DNA from: Desulfobaccales bacterium | Lineage (GTDB): Bacteria; Desulfobacterota; Desulfobaccia; Desulfobaccales; 0-14-0-80-60-11 | Direction of reading: 5' to 3' | Assembly: GCA_037481655.1 (NCBI GenBank) | Contig: JBBFLF010000028.1 | Location: 1 to 32,494, forward strand | DNA length: 32,494 nt | Shown: positions 15,354 through 23,968 of the stretch, piece after piece | How positions within the stretch are numbered: the stretch's first letter is position 1 | Layout of the letters: each line of letters opens with the position of its first letter | Position numbers and translations under genes: made by a program | Notes under the pieces: model-generated | What the model saw: only the letters and a program-made list of their open reading frames with translations | Database searches by the model: none | What the model was told of the DNA's origin: nothing

Positions 15354-15914
15354 TTACTCCGCCGGGCGCCGGTCCCGGCCCTGGACGTCGCAGACCATGA
15401 CCACCAGGTCCCCCCGGTTGCCCTTGTAATCCTTGACCAGGTCCTCAAACACGGCCTTGGCGGAAAAGCCGGCCTTCTTGAACATGGCCAAGGCGGCCTG
15501 GGCCTGGAGGTGGATCTCCGCCACCAGCTTCTCCAGGCCGAACTCCGCCGCCAGCTCCACCAATTCATTCACCAGGAGGGTGCCCAGGCCTTTGCCCTGC
15601 CAGTCCTTGGCCACCACCACCCGGACATTGCCCAGGTGGCGCTTCCAGCCCCGGCGGCGCATGTGCAGGGTGGCATCCCCCACGATCTGGCCGTCCGCTT
15701 CCGCCAGGAGGGGGAAGACCTTGTGGTAGTCAATGTTGTTGACCCAATCCTCGATGACCTTGGGATCCCGCACATCGGAGCGCAGGAACATGAGGTCCTC
15801 GTCGGAGACCCGGCGGAAGAAGTCCATGAGCTTCTCTTTGTCTTCCTTCACCATGGGCCTCAGGATCACCCGGCTGCCATCCTTCAGGATTCCCTCTTTT
15901 TGAAAAGGCACCAT
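15354..15914 (-). CDS. GNAT-family N-acetyltransferase
   Basis: A 186-residue protein with the complete GNAT fold: an N-terminal RVILRPMVKEDKEKLMDFF, the central GQIVGDATLHMRRRGWKRHLGNVRVVV strands, the acetyl-CoA pyrophosphate loop KDWQGKGLGTLLVNELV, and C-terminal LHLQAQAALAMFKKAGF equivalents. It transfers acetyl from acetyl-CoA to an amine, with substrate unknown; relatives include protein acetyltransferases. The ATG is preceded by GGGGGAAGG. It follows the metallophosphoesterase gene by 14 nt, so the two are probably co-transcribed. Confidence 0.85.
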   Translation of the reverse strand: MVPFQKEGILKDGSRVILRPMVKEDKEKLMDFFRRVSDEDLMFLRSDVRDPKVIEDWVNNIDYHKVFPLLAEADGQIVGDATLHMRRRGWKRHLGNVRVVVAKDWQGKGLGTLLVNELVELAAEFGLEKLVAEIHLQAQAALAMFKKAGFSAKAVFEDLVKDYKGNRGDLVVMVCDVQGRDRRPAE

Positions 15915-15928
15915 CCTTCCCCCCTGGT

Positions 15929-16669
15929 TCAGATACCCTGGCTTAAGCGTTCCGCCAACAGCTCCGGCAGGCCGGCGGCCAGGATGCGGCGCTGGGCCGC
16001 AGCGATGTCGTAGGGCACCGACTTGAAGTGCACGGAAAACTCCTGAAAATCGAAGATGGCAAAGGCCGCCTCGGGGTTGCCGTCCCGGGGCTGGCCCACA
16101 CTGCCCGGATTAATCAGGTAGAGACAGGACTGGTCCAGGCGCATTTTATGCCGGGAAGGCGGCAATTGCGCCACCTTGCCCCGCACGTCCCGGTACCACA
16201 GGGCCCGCACGTGGGTGTGGCCGAAGAAGCAGACCCTGAGATCCCGGCGTTCTTTAAGGAAATTGAGGAGGCGCCGGCCCTGGAAGTGATAGACCACGTA
16301 GGCGTCGGCGCTGGCGGGGGTACCGTGGCAGGCGATGAAGCCCTCCCCCTCCCGGACCAGGGGCAGGTTGCGGAAAAACTCCAGGAATTCCGGCCGCACC
16401 TTTTCTCTGGCCCACCTGAGGGCCTGATAGGCAATGATATTGAAGTGCCGGGCCCGGTCCTCCTCCAGGAGGGCCAGGTCGTGGTTGCCGGCGAGACTGA
16501 GGACGGGGCGGGCGGCCAGAAGCTCCAGGCACTCGTTGGGTCCGGCGTTGTAGCCCACGATGTCGCCCAGATTGAGGATGAGATCCACCCCCTCGGCGTC
16601 GATGGCGGCCAGGACCGCCTCCAGGGCCTCAATGTTGCTGTGGATGTCGGAAATCAGGGCCAGGCGCAT
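15929..16669 (-). CDS. Calcineurin-like metallophosphoesterase
   Basis: A 246-residue two-metal phosphoesterase. The motifs appear in order: D8 and H10 in LISDIHSNIEAL, LNLGDIVGYNAGPNEC, LAGNHDLALL, then ACHGTPASADAY and FFGHTHVRALWY, and the ending LINPGSVGQPRDGNPEAAFAIFD. This is the YfcE/DUF2436-type subfamily with a short N-terminus and a C-terminal beta segment; relatives hydrolyse phosphodiesters or nucleotides. The ATG at 16669 directly follows an in-frame TTG that I consider too close to be the true start. The 245-nt region upstream is shared with the divergent RNB exoribonuclease. Confidence 0.88.
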   Translation of the reverse strand: MRLALISDIHSNIEALEAVLAAIDAEGVDLILNLGDIVGYNAGPNECLELLAARPVLSLAGNHDLALLEEDRARHFNIIAYQALRWAREKVRPEFLEFFRNLPLVREGEGFIACHGTPASADAYVVYHFQGRRLLNFLKERRDLRVCFFGHTHVRALWYRDVRGKVAQLPPSRHKMRLDQSCLYLINPGSVGQPRDGNPEAAFAIFDFQEFSVHFKSVPYDIAAAQRRILAAGLPELLAERLSQGI

Positions 16670-16914
16670 CAACAGGATCCGGGCGGAGCCGTCTCGGCTC
16701 GTCTGGTGAATTGGAGGCCAGGCCCTTGGTCCCGATTTCGGAGCGGGCCGGAGCGTCGTTGACTTTTTCCATTTTTCTGGTAATTTTGCACTTCTATTAC
16801 CGACAAGGAATGACTTCCGGGAGTCCTCCCGGGTGAGAGGCAGGGCGGTGGCCGCCTTTGCCTTTCCCCGCCTGCGCCTCCCTCCTACTCCCGAAAGCTT
16901 ACTCCCATTCTACC
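16670..16914. promoter_or_regulatory. Divergent control region between metallophosphoesterase and RNB genes
   Basis: No gene is seen. On the plus strand TTGACT (16759-16764) is followed after 16 nt by TAATTT (16781-16786), a plausible promoter for the RNB gene giving a leader of about 120 nt. In that leader 16817-16822 and 16827-16832 form a 6-bp GC hairpin with a 4-nt loop. Near the end, the sequence around the RNB start has no purine-rich ribosome site. Confidence 0.45.
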
Positions 16915-18900
16915 ATGGAACCGGGCTGGCTGGTCGAATTCTTTGAAGAGAAGCGCATCCTGGTGGCGATGGTGCTGGAGCTCAAAGGCGAGCGCCTGCA
17001 CGTCCTCACCCAGAACAGCCGGGAGATGACCCTGGCCCGCAAGCGCCTCCTGCATGCCTGCCCGGGGAAGTTGCCCCCCGAGGGCTCCCGCCAGCAGATC
17101 CTGGAGCGCCTGCAGGAGACCGCCCGGGTGCGGGAGGAGCTGAAACAGGCCATCGACCTGAACGAGCTCTGGGAGCTGTTGGCAGCGGAAAATGAGCCCC
17201 AAAGCACCGAGGAGCTGGCCCGCCTATGGTTCAACGGCACTTCCTGCGACCAGGTGGCGGCCATGGGCCGGGCCCTGTTTGAGGACCGCTTCCTCTTCAA
17301 ATTCAAAGACGGCCTCTGGGTGCCCAATCCGCCGGAGGTGGTGGAGGCCCTCAAAGAGCGGGCCCGCCGGGAGGAGGAGGAGCGCCGGGAGCTGGCCGAG
17401 GCGGCGGAGTGGCTTAAGGCCGCCTGGGACAAGGGCGAGATCGCCGACGCCGCCTGGCGGGCGCGGCTGGTGGAGCTTTTGAGGCAGGAGGCGGTCTTCG
17501 GCGAAGAGGCCCCGGAGCATGTCAAGATCAAGGCCTATCTCGACAAGGCCGGGTTGACCGCTCCGGATGCCGCCTTCCGCCTGCTGGTGCGCCTGGGGGT
17601 CTTCTCCGAGGACGAGAACCTGGACCTCTACCGCCTGGAAGTGCCGGCGGAGTTTGAACCCGAGACCCGGGAGCTGGCCCGGCGGCTGATGGAAGCGCCG
17701 CCCCCCGACCCCCTGGCGGCCCGGCGCCTGGACCTGACGGGCCTGGAGTGCTTCACCATCGACGGCGAGCGCACCCGGGACTTCGACGATGCCCTGAGTC
17801 TGGAGGAGACGCCAGAGGGCTTGCGACTGGGGGTGCACATCGCCGATGTGGCCTCGGTGGTGGCGCCCACCACGCCGTTGGACGCCGAAGCCCGGGAGCG
17901 GGCCACCTCCATTTACCTCCCGGAGCTGCGCCTGCCCATGTTCCCCGAGGAGCTCTCGGAAAACACCTTATCGCTTCTCGAGGGCGAGGACCGGCTGGCC
18001 TTGAGCTTCCTCATCGAGCTCACCCCCGAAGGCGAGGTGCGGGACGCCGCCATCCATCCCAGCGTCATCCGGGTGAAGCGCCGCCTCACCTACGCCCAGG
18101 TGGATGCCATCCTGGAGGGGGACCCGGTGCTCCGGCGGCTGGCGGAGCTGGCCGGAAAGCTGAAAGCCCGGCGCCTGGCGGCGGGGGGCTATGAGCTGAA
18201 ACTCCCCGAGATCTGGGTCACCCTGAATCACCAAGGCAGCGTGCAGGTGGTGGTGGAGGACCAGGAGACGGTGAGCCACCAGATGGTGAGCGAGGCCATG
18301 GTGCTGGCCAACTGGCTGGCGGCCCGGTTTCTGGCGGAGCATAAGGTGCCGGCCATCTATCGCAGCCAGCCGGAGCCCCGGGAGCCCATCGACCGGGAGG
18401 CCCCCAAAGACCTGGTGGCCCTGTGGCAGGACCGCAAAAAACTCTCCCGGGTGGTCATGGACCTGGAGCCCCAGCCGCATTGGGGGCTGGGCCTGCCGGT
18501 GTACACCATGGCCTCCTCCCCCATCCGCCGCTTCCTGGACCTGGTCATCCACCGCCAGCTCCTGGCGGCCTTGAGCGGCGGGCCGCCGGTCTATTCCCGG
18601 GAGGAGCTGGAGCAAATCCTCATGACCATCGAGCCGGCCATGCGCCGGGCGGGGATGCTCAAGACCCGGCGGCTGAGATACTGGCTCCTCAAGTATCTGG
18701 CCGGCCAGGTGGGGAGCAAAAGGGAGGCCCTGGTGCTGGAGCAGGTGCAGAACCGCTGGCGCCTGCTGTTGCCGGATCTGCTTTTGGAGGTGCCCCTCAC
18801 CGCGCCTGCCTCCCTCAAGCTCAAGCCCGGGGACACGGTCTTGGTGCGCCTGGACAAGGTGAGCCCCCGGGATGACCTGGTGAAGCTCTCCCTGGCCTGA
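16915..18900 (+). CDS. RNB-domain exoribonuclease (RNase II/R family)
   Basis: A 661-residue 3'-5' exoribonuclease. The N-terminal about 230 residues are a family-specific region (start MEPGWLVEFFEEKRILVAMV, a small beta-domain) with a winged-helix-like part. The RNB catalytic domain starts near residue 275. D283, D289, D291 and D292 in TIDGERTRDFDDALS have exactly the spacing of the metal-binding aspartates of E. coli RNase II. VHIADVASVV, LRLPMFPEELSENTLSLLEG and the YRSQPEPRE and SSPIRRFLDLVIHRQ motifs follow. The short C-terminal tail holds an S1-like segment. The N-terminus is closer to the cyanobacterial/chloroplast-type branch than to classical RNase R. The ATG at 16915 lacks a visible ribosome site. 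Confidence 0.9.
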   Translation: MEPGWLVEFFEEKRILVAMVLELKGERLHVLTQNSREMTLARKRLLHACPGKLPPEGSRQQILERLQETARVREELKQAIDLNELWELLAAENEPQSTEELARLWFNGTSCDQVAAMGRALFEDRFLFKFKDGLWVPNPPEVVEALKERARREEEERRELAEAAEWLKAAWDKGEIADAAWRARLVELLRQEAVFGEEAPEHVKIKAYLDKAGLTAPDAAFRLLVRLGVFSEDENLDLYRLEVPAEFEPETRELARRLMEAPPPDPLAARRLDLTGLECFTIDGERTRDFDDALSLEETPEGLRLGVHIADVASVVAPTTPLDAEARERATSIYLPELRLPMFPEELSENTLSLLEGEDRLALSFLIELTPEGEVRDAAIHPSVIRVKRRLTYAQVDAILEGDPVLRRLAELAGKLKARRLAAGGYELKLPEIWVTLNHQGSVQVVVEDQETVSHQMVSEAMVLANWLAARFLAEHKVPAIYRSQPEPREPIDREAPKDLVALWQDRKKLSRVVMDLEPQPHWGLGLPVYTMASSPIRRFLDLVIHRQLLAALSGGPPVYSREELEQILMTIEPAMRRAGMLKTRRLRYWLLKYLAGQVGSKREALVLEQVQNRWRLLLPDLLLEVPLTAPASLKLKPGDTVLVRLDKVSPRDDLVKLSLA

Positions 18901-18913
18901 AGATCATGCTTGT

Positions 18914-19031
18914 GGGAGAGGGGGCCAGGAGGCAGCGGCCCCCTTCCCCCTCTCCCAAACCCACTCCCCAACCCCTTACGATATTAGCCAGATGGGAGAA
19001 AGGGCTTCCCCCATCCCCCAAGCCTCCCATC
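18914..19031 (+). repeat. Intergenic hairpin repeat, copy C, plus a second hairpin
   Basis: Hairpin 1 of the family is present: 18914-18924 pairs with 18946-18956 over 11 bp. It is followed by the left arm of hairpin 2 (to about 18977), after which the unit is truncated. A separate stem, 18991-18998 with 19024-19031 (8 bp), follows. The whole block lies between the convergent RNB and purB genes and probably ends both transcripts. Confidence 0.8.
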
Positions 19032-19055
19032 GCATTTGCCCAAAGTCTATTTCCC

Positions 19056-20348
19056 TCAGCCAAAGACCCGCCGGTAAATCACGTCCACATGGCGCAGGTG
19101 GTGGCGATAGTCGAAGAGCTCCGCCAGCTCGGCGTCGCTGAGGTGGCGGCGGATGTCCGGGTCCCGGTGCACCACGTCGAAGAAGTTCTCCTCCCCCTCC
19201 CACACCAGCATGGCGGCCCGCTGCACCAGCCGATAGGCCGCATCCCGGGTGAGGCCTTTGTTTACCAGGGCCAGGAGCAGGCTCTGGGAGAAGACCAACC
19301 CCCGGCTGGCCTCCAGGTTCTCCCGCATGCGCTGGGGATAGACGAGGAGGTTTTTCAGGAGATTCATCAGGCGGTGCAGCATGAAATCCGCCAAAATGGA
19401 GCTGTCCGGGATGATGATGCGCTCCACCGAGGAGTGGCTGATGTCCCGTTCATGCCACAGGGCCACGTTCTCCAGGGCCGCCAAGGCGTTGGCCCTGAGC
19501 ACCCGGGCCAGCCCGCAGAGGTTCTCCGAGAGCACCGGATTGCGCTTGTGGGGCATGGCGCTGGAGCCTTTCTGGCCGGGGGAGAAGTACTCCTCCGCCT
19601 CCCGCACCTCAGTGCGCTGCAGGTGGCGGATCTCCAGGGCGATGCGCTCCAGCCCCGCGCCGAGGAGGGCCAGAGTGGTGAGATACTGGGCGTGGCGGTC
19701 CCGCTGGATGACCTGGGTGGCGATGGGGGCAGGCCTGAGTCCCAGGCGGCGCATGGCGCTCTCCTCCACCGCGGGCGGCAGATGCGCAAAGGTGCCCACC
19801 GCGCCGGAGAGCTTGCCCACCGCCACCACCTCCCGGGCTTGGCGCAGGCGTTCCCGGTGGCGCTGAAACTCCGCATGCCAGAGGGCGAATTTGAGCCCGA
19901 AGGTGATGGGTTCGGCATGTACCCCGTGGGTGCGCCCCACCATCACCGTGTCCTTGTAAAGGAAAGCTTTCTCCTTTAAAACCGCCAGGAAGTCCTCCAG
20001 ACCGGCCAGCAACAGATCCACGGACTCCGCCAGCCTGAGGGCCAGGGCGGTGTCCAGGATGTCCGAGGAGGTGAGGCCGAAATGAAAATAGCGGCCCCAT
20101 TCGCCCAGGCCCGCGGCCACCTGGTCCACAAAGGCGGCCACGTCATGGTGGGTGGTGCGCTCGATCTCCAGGATGCGCTGCACATCAATTTTGGCCCGGG
20201 CCTCAATCTCCCCCGGCACCTCCGGCGGGACGAAGCCGTGCTCCGCCAAGGCCGCCAGGGCCGCCAGCTCCACCTTCAGCCAGGAGGCGAACTGGTTCTC
20301 CAGACTCCAGATGCGGGCCATGGGCTCCCGGGAATAACGGGGAATCAT
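19056..20348 (-). CDS. purB: Adenylosuccinate lyase
   Basis: A 430-residue enzyme of purine synthesis. It cleaves SAICAR to AICAR and adenylosuccinate to AMP, each with release of fumarate. The fumarase/aspartase superfamily blocks are all present: TTHHDVAAFVDQVA, the FGLTSSDILDTALALRL block, MVGRTHGVHAEPITFG with the catalytic histidine, and the signature SPGQKGSSAMPHKRNPVLSE near residue 265 with the catalytic serine. Length is normal for the short bacterial type. The ATG start follows GAGGTGAG. It is a single gene bounded by repeat copies at both ends. Confidence 0.97.
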   Translation of the reverse strand: MIPRYSREPMARIWSLENQFASWLKVELAALAALAEHGFVPPEVPGEIEARAKIDVQRILEIERTTHHDVAAFVDQVAAGLGEWGRYFHFGLTSSDILDTALALRLAESVDLLLAGLEDFLAVLKEKAFLYKDTVMVGRTHGVHAEPITFGLKFALWHAEFQRHRERLRQAREVVAVGKLSGAVGTFAHLPPAVEESAMRRLGLRPAPIATQVIQRDRHAQYLTTLALLGAGLERIALEIRHLQRTEVREAEEYFSPGQKGSSAMPHKRNPVLSENLCGLARVLRANALAALENVALWHERDISHSSVERIIIPDSSILADFMLHRLMNLLKNLLVYPQRMRENLEASRGLVFSQSLLLALVNKGLTRDAAYRLVQRAAMLVWEGEENFFDVVHRDPDIRRHLSDAELAELFDYRHHLRHVDVIYRRVFG

Positions 20349-20371
20349 GTCTCACCTCACAGGAAAGGCTC

Positions 20372-20503
20372 CCGGGAGAGGGGGCCAGGGGTCGTGGCCC
20401 CCTGCCCCCTCTCCCGGACCCTCTCCCCCAACCCCTTATAGGGGGTGGGGAGGGGAGCTTGAGGGGAGGGCGGGGGACCTGCGGTCCCCCGGCCCTCCCC
20501 TCA
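20372..20503 (+). repeat. Intergenic hairpin repeat, copy D (complete unit)
   Basis: The clearest complete unit. Hairpin 1: 20372-20384 pairs with 20405-20417 over 13 bp. Hairpin 2: a CCCCCAACCCC arm near 20425-20435 and GGGGGTGGGG at 20441-20450 with a TTATA loop. Hairpin 3: 20460-20471 with 20492-20503 (12 bp), continued by 20472-20479 with 20483-20490 (8 bp), with one bulged G at 20491. It lies in the divergent region between purB and feoB, so it is not simply a terminator between converging genes. Confidence 0.9.
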
Positions 20504-20751
20504 AAACGCTTCATTATATCCAGACGGCCCCGAAAAGGGAGGGAGGAAAATTTGTTATTGCAACTCAGTAAAAATAGGTTAGGATTATGTCTACCGGTGC
20601 TCTATGAATATAGGCAATTCGGCAGCCGGGAGGAGATTTCGGTAAACCGGTCCTCGCTTCACCCTGGGCAGCTAAGGGGGGTGGGAGAAAACTATCCCAG
20701 CCTCCCCAGAGGGAGGGCGGGGGCAGATCTGAGCATCCGCGAGAGAATTCC
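20504..20751 (+). promoter_or_regulatory. Leader region of feoB
   Basis: About 250 nt with no gene. An AT-richer part (20545-20600) could hold the promoter, with TTGCAA at 20558 or TTGTTA at 20552, but neither has a good -10. A strong stem with one bulge runs from 20676 to 20707, its TGGGA/TCCCA core continuing into G and C runs. I could not match the region to a known riboswitch, and I see no clear Fur box. No feoA gene is present here. Confidence 0.35.
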
Positions 20752-22677
20752 ATGATTCTGGCGTTCATCGGACAACCCAACTGCGGCAAGAGCACCATCT
20801 TCAACTATTACAGCGGCTACAAGGCCATCGTCTCCAATTTCCCCGGCACCACGGTGAATTACACCGTCAGCCGGGTGGTGCACGCCGGCGAGGAGCTCAC
20901 CTGCGTGGACCTGCCCGGAGTCTATTCCCTGACCTCCATCGACCAGGCGGAGCTGGAGTCCCGGAACTATCTCCTAAAGGAGGAGGCGGACGTCATCGTC
21001 AACGTCATTGACGCCTCGCTTCTGTCCCGCAGCCTGGAGCTGACCCTGGAGCTCATGAGCCTGGAGCGGCCCATGGTGGTGGTCCTCAACATGATGGACG
21101 AAGCGGAGCGCAAGGGCATCTGCCTCAAGCCCACGCTGCTGTCCCACCTGTTGGGGGTGCCGGTGGTGACCACGGTGGCCTCCCAGGGCAAGGGCCTGAC
21201 GGAACTCCTGGATACGGCGGTGGAGGCCGGGCGCCTGAAGATCCGGCCCGCAGCGGTCGCCTTCAGCCGGGACGTGGAGGAGGAGATCGCCGAGCTCTCC
21301 GACTCTTTGGACCCCAAACTGGCCCAGGAATTGGGCCTGCCGTGGCGCTTCTTCCTCGTCAAGCTCCTGGAGGATGATCCCCACCTCCTGGAGGAAGTGG
21401 GCCGGCGCCATCCAGAGATCATTCCGCTGGTGCGCAATCACCAGAAGATCCTGGCCGAGAGCCATGGCCGGCCGCCGGAGACGGTGATCGCCTCGGAGCG
21501 CCATGCCTTGGCGGTCAATATTTTCGAGCAGGCGGCCAAGGTGCTCCCGGCGGCAAAACCCAAGTGGCGGGACCGCCTGGATTGGGTGGCCACGCACCGC
21601 ATCTGGGGCTATGGGCTGCTTGTCCTGGTGCTGGGCCTGTTCTTCCAACTGGTCTTCCGGGTGGGGCAGACGGTGGAGGGGTTTTTCCTCTCCTATCTGG
21701 AATTGTCCCAGGAATTCCTCAAAGGCGCGCTGGGCCAGACGTCTTTGGCCTACCATCTGCTGGGCGAAGGGGTGCTGCTGGGAATTTTCGGGGGGATCGG
21801 CATTGTGGCTCCGTACCTGGTGCCCTTTCTGGTGGGCCTGGCCCTTTTGGAGGACACCGGCTATCTCCCCCGAGTGGCCTTCCTCATGGACAACCTCATG
21901 CACCGGCTGGGGTTGCACGGCAAATCCATCATCCCCTTCATTTTGGGGTATGGCTGCAGCGTGCCGGCGGTGATGGCCACCCGCATTCTGGAAAGCCCCC
22001 GGGACCGCCTGGTGGTGGCCCTCTTGGCCATGCTCATCCCCTGTTCAGCCCGTTCCGTCATCATCTTCGCCCTGGTGGCCGCCATCCTGGGGCCCTATTG
22101 GGCTTTGGCCGTCTATCTCCTCAATCTGGTGATCATCGCCATTTTAGGGCGGCTCTCCACCTGGCTGGTCAAGGAGGTCTCCCCGGGCCTGCTCATGGAG
22201 ATCCCCGAATACCGGCTGCCCACCCTGAAGAATGTTTTCCACAAGTCCTGGCGCAGCCTCAAGGACTTCATCGTGGTGGCCTGGCCCATCCTCATCGTGG
22301 GGAGCACGGTGCTGAGCCTTTTGAAGTTTTTTGGCTTTTACGATGCAGTAAACGCCATCTTTAGCCCTTTGACCCGTCTTTTGGATTTGCCCCCGGCGGT
22401 GGGCACCACCCTGATCTTCGGGATTATGCGTAAGGAGCTTTCTTTGGTGATGCTCCATGAGGCCCTGGGCACCACCCAGCTGGAGACCGTGCTCAGCCAC
22501 ACCCAGCTCCTCACCTTCACCATCTTTGTGCTCTTTTATATCCCCTGCGCCGCCACCATCGCCGCCCTGATGCGGGAGGTGGGCTGGAAAGGCGCCGCGG
22601 TAGGGGTGGTGGGCTCCCTCATCCTGGCCCTGGGGCTGGCCCTGTTGACCCGGGGCCTGGGGACGCTCCTCTTCTGA
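20752..22677 (+). CDS. feoB: Ferrous iron transport protein B
   Basis: A 641-residue inner-membrane Fe(II) transporter. The N-terminal G-protein domain has G1 GQPNCGKS (7-14), switch residues in FPGTTVNYTVS, G3 DLPG (53-56) and G4 NMMD (113-116), followed by the helical GDP-dissociation-inhibitor region to about 270. The C-terminal part has the Gate segments and polytopic membrane core (GIGIVAPYLVPFLVGLALLEDTGYLPR, then GYGCSVPAVMATRILESPRDR with its conserved cysteine). It is shorter than E. coli FeoB (773) but within the range of short bacterial forms. GAGAGA precedes the ATG. FeoA and FeoC partners are absent from the neighbourhood. Confidence 0.95.
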   Translation: MILAFIGQPNCGKSTIFNYYSGYKAIVSNFPGTTVNYTVSRVVHAGEELTCVDLPGVYSLTSIDQAELESRNYLLKEEADVIVNVIDASLLSRSLELTLELMSLERPMVVVLNMMDEAERKGICLKPTLLSHLLGVPVVTTVASQGKGLTELLDTAVEAGRLKIRPAAVAFSRDVEEEIAELSDSLDPKLAQELGLPWRFFLVKLLEDDPHLLEEVGRRHPEIIPLVRNHQKILAESHGRPPETVIASERHALAVNIFEQAAKVLPAAKPKWRDRLDWVATHRIWGYGLLVLVLGLFFQLVFRVGQTVEGFFLSYLELSQEFLKGALGQTSLAYHLLGEGVLLGIFGGIGIVAPYLVPFLVGLALLEDTGYLPRVAFLMDNLMHRLGLHGKSIIPFILGYGCSVPAVMATRILESPRDRLVVALLAMLIPCSARSVIIFALVAAILGPYWALAVYLLNLVIIAILGRLSTWLVKEVSPGLLMEIPEYRLPTLKNVFHKSWRSLKDFIVVAWPILIVGSTVLSLLKFFGFYDAVNAIFSPLTRLLDLPPAVGTTLIFGIMRKELSLVMLHEALGTTQLETVLSHTQLLTFTIFVLFYIPCAATIAALMREVGWKGAAVGVVGSLILALGLALLTRGLGTLLF

Positions 22678-22705
22678 AGCCGATAAACGAGGCCTCCATT
22701 CCTGC

Positions 22706-22740
22706 CCGCCCTGCCGCTAACCCGGGAGGGCGGTTTTTTT
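22706..22740 (+). terminator. Rho-independent terminator after feoB
   Basis: A 7-bp GC stem (22706-22712 with 22727-22733) with a 14-nt loop is followed directly by seven T residues at 22734-22740. It is the clearest intrinsic terminator in the window and lies 28 nt beyond the feoB stop. Confidence 0.9.
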
Positions 22741-22764
22741 ATGGGACATCCGTGCCGTATGTGT

Positions 22765-22793
22765 TTGCAATTCTCGCGGCCGAGGCTGACAAT
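22765..22793 (+). promoter_or_regulatory. Candidate promoter for the small membrane protein/peptidase pair
   Basis: TTGCAA (22765-22770) and GACAAT (22788-22793) are 17 nt apart, each matching its consensus at four of six positions. The site is just downstream of the feoB terminator and 43 nt before the ATG at 22836, consistent with an independent transcript. Confidence 0.4.
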
Positions 22794-22835
22794 GGGGTGG
22801 ACACATGCCCATCTCCCGCCAAGGAGGGCCCATCT

Positions 22836-23150
22836 ATGCTCCGCTCCGCCGAAGTGCTGGCCAACCGGGTGCTGGCAGACAAAAATCTGTTGGCTCAACT
22901 CCAGGTCAACCCCCAAATCCTCACCCGGGTGGCGGAGGAGGTTATCGGGGAATTACCTCCCATGCCGCCCGACGCCTGGATCTACCGTCTGGTGGTGGGC
23001 TCTCTGGGCCTGACGGTGCTCCTGGTGGTCATCGGTGCCATTGTGCTGTCTTTGGGCAATGTGCAGGAGATTCCGGCAGTGCTCACCGCCATCGGCTCGG
23101 CGGCGGTGGGCGCCCTGGCCGGTCTGCTGGCGCCCTCCCCCCGGCAATGA
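22836..23150 (+). CDS. Small holin-like membrane protein
   Basis: A 104-residue protein. A polar N-terminal region of about 48 residues (LANRVLADKNLLAQLQVNPQ) is followed by two hydrophobic segments, about 49-72 and 78-100, joined by the short turn GNVQEIP, and ends in a brief tail. The second segment, rich in Gly and Ala (AIGSAAVGALAGLLAP), and the small size resemble two-segment holins. It is followed after 53 nt by a peptidase without a signal peptide, the usual partner for a holin. I do not recognise a named family. AAGGAGG sits 8 nt before the ATG at 22836, which decides the start. Confidence 0.6.
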   Translation: MLRSAEVLANRVLADKNLLAQLQVNPQILTRVAEEVIGELPPMPPDAWIYRLVVGSLGLTVLLVVIGAIVLSLGNVQEIPAVLTAIGSAAVGALAGLLAPSPRQ

Positions 23151-23203
23151 TTACCTGCCACAAAGAGAACGTGACGCCATCCCGCAAGAGATGAGGTGAG
23201 ATC

Positions 23204-23935
23204 ATGGACATGGCCCTGAGGATCCTGGGAAAAGACGAGAGATACCGGGGGGTGGTCCGGGTGCAGGTGCCGGGCATCTACCCCAAGGGGAGCCCTTTGC
23301 CGGCGCACATGTCCCGGCTGGTGGAAGCGGCGGCGGAGGCCCTGGCCCGGGCCTATCGGGACATCGTGGCCGAGGGCGGGCATCTGTACATCAGCGACAT
23401 GTTCCGCAGCGCCGAGATGCAGCAGAAGGCCCACGAAGACTGGAAGGCGGGCCGCAAAACCGCCTACAGCCCCCCGGCCTGCGGCAGCGTGCATGAGTCG
23501 GGCCGGGCCATCGACATCGACGCCTTCGACACCGGCATCGGTCACAAGCGGGTGCGGGAGATCCTCAACCGCCACGGCTGGGTGAACATCGTCGCCACCC
23601 TCACCGGCCCCGAATGCTGGCACTATGAATTCCGGGAGGAGCGCTGGGAGAGCTACCGGAAAAAGCACGGCTATGCCGCCATGGCCCGGGCCATGAAAGA
23701 GGAGATCGGCAACGTGGCGGGCAAGGAGACCGCGGAGAGCACCGAGGCGGAGGTGAAGTGGCTCCAGGACGCCTTGAACCGCCTCCTGGGCCTTTCCCTG
23801 AAGGTGGATGGCATCTACGGCGCTGCCACCAAAAAGGCGGTCAAGGACTTCCAGAAAAAGTATGGCTTGCAGGTGGACGGCGTGGCCGGACCCATCACCA
23901 AACGGAAGATCAGGGAGCTCCTGGGGGAGGCCTGA
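23204..23935 (+). CDS. M15-type D-Ala-D-Ala peptidase with C-terminal peptidoglycan-binding domain
   Basis: A 243-residue predicted cell-wall hydrolase. Residues about 30-155 form an M15 metallopeptidase domain with the zinc motif SVHESGRAIDID (H97, D104) and the last ligand in WHYEF (H140). Residues about 182-240 form a PGB_1 domain with the two repeats LKVDGIYGAATKKAVKDFQK and LQVDGVAGPITKRKI. No signal peptide or membrane anchor is seen, so release to the wall would need another route. That fits a phage-type endolysin paired with the preceding holin-like protein. Other phage genes are absent. The ATG follows GATGAGGTGAG. A housekeeping carboxypeptidase role is the alternative. Confidence 0.85.
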   Translation: MDMALRILGKDERYRGVVRVQVPGIYPKGSPLPAHMSRLVEAAAEALARAYRDIVAEGGHLYISDMFRSAEMQQKAHEDWKAGRKTAYSPPACGSVHESGRAIDIDAFDTGIGHKRVREILNRHGWVNIVATLTGPECWHYEFREERWESYRKKHGYAAMARAMKEEIGNVAGKETAESTEAEVKWLQDALNRLLGLSLKVDGIYGAATKKAVKDFQKKYGLQVDGVAGPITKRKIRELLGEA

Positions 23936-23968
23936 GGCCTGGCTGATTTTGAGGCCTGCCAATAATTT

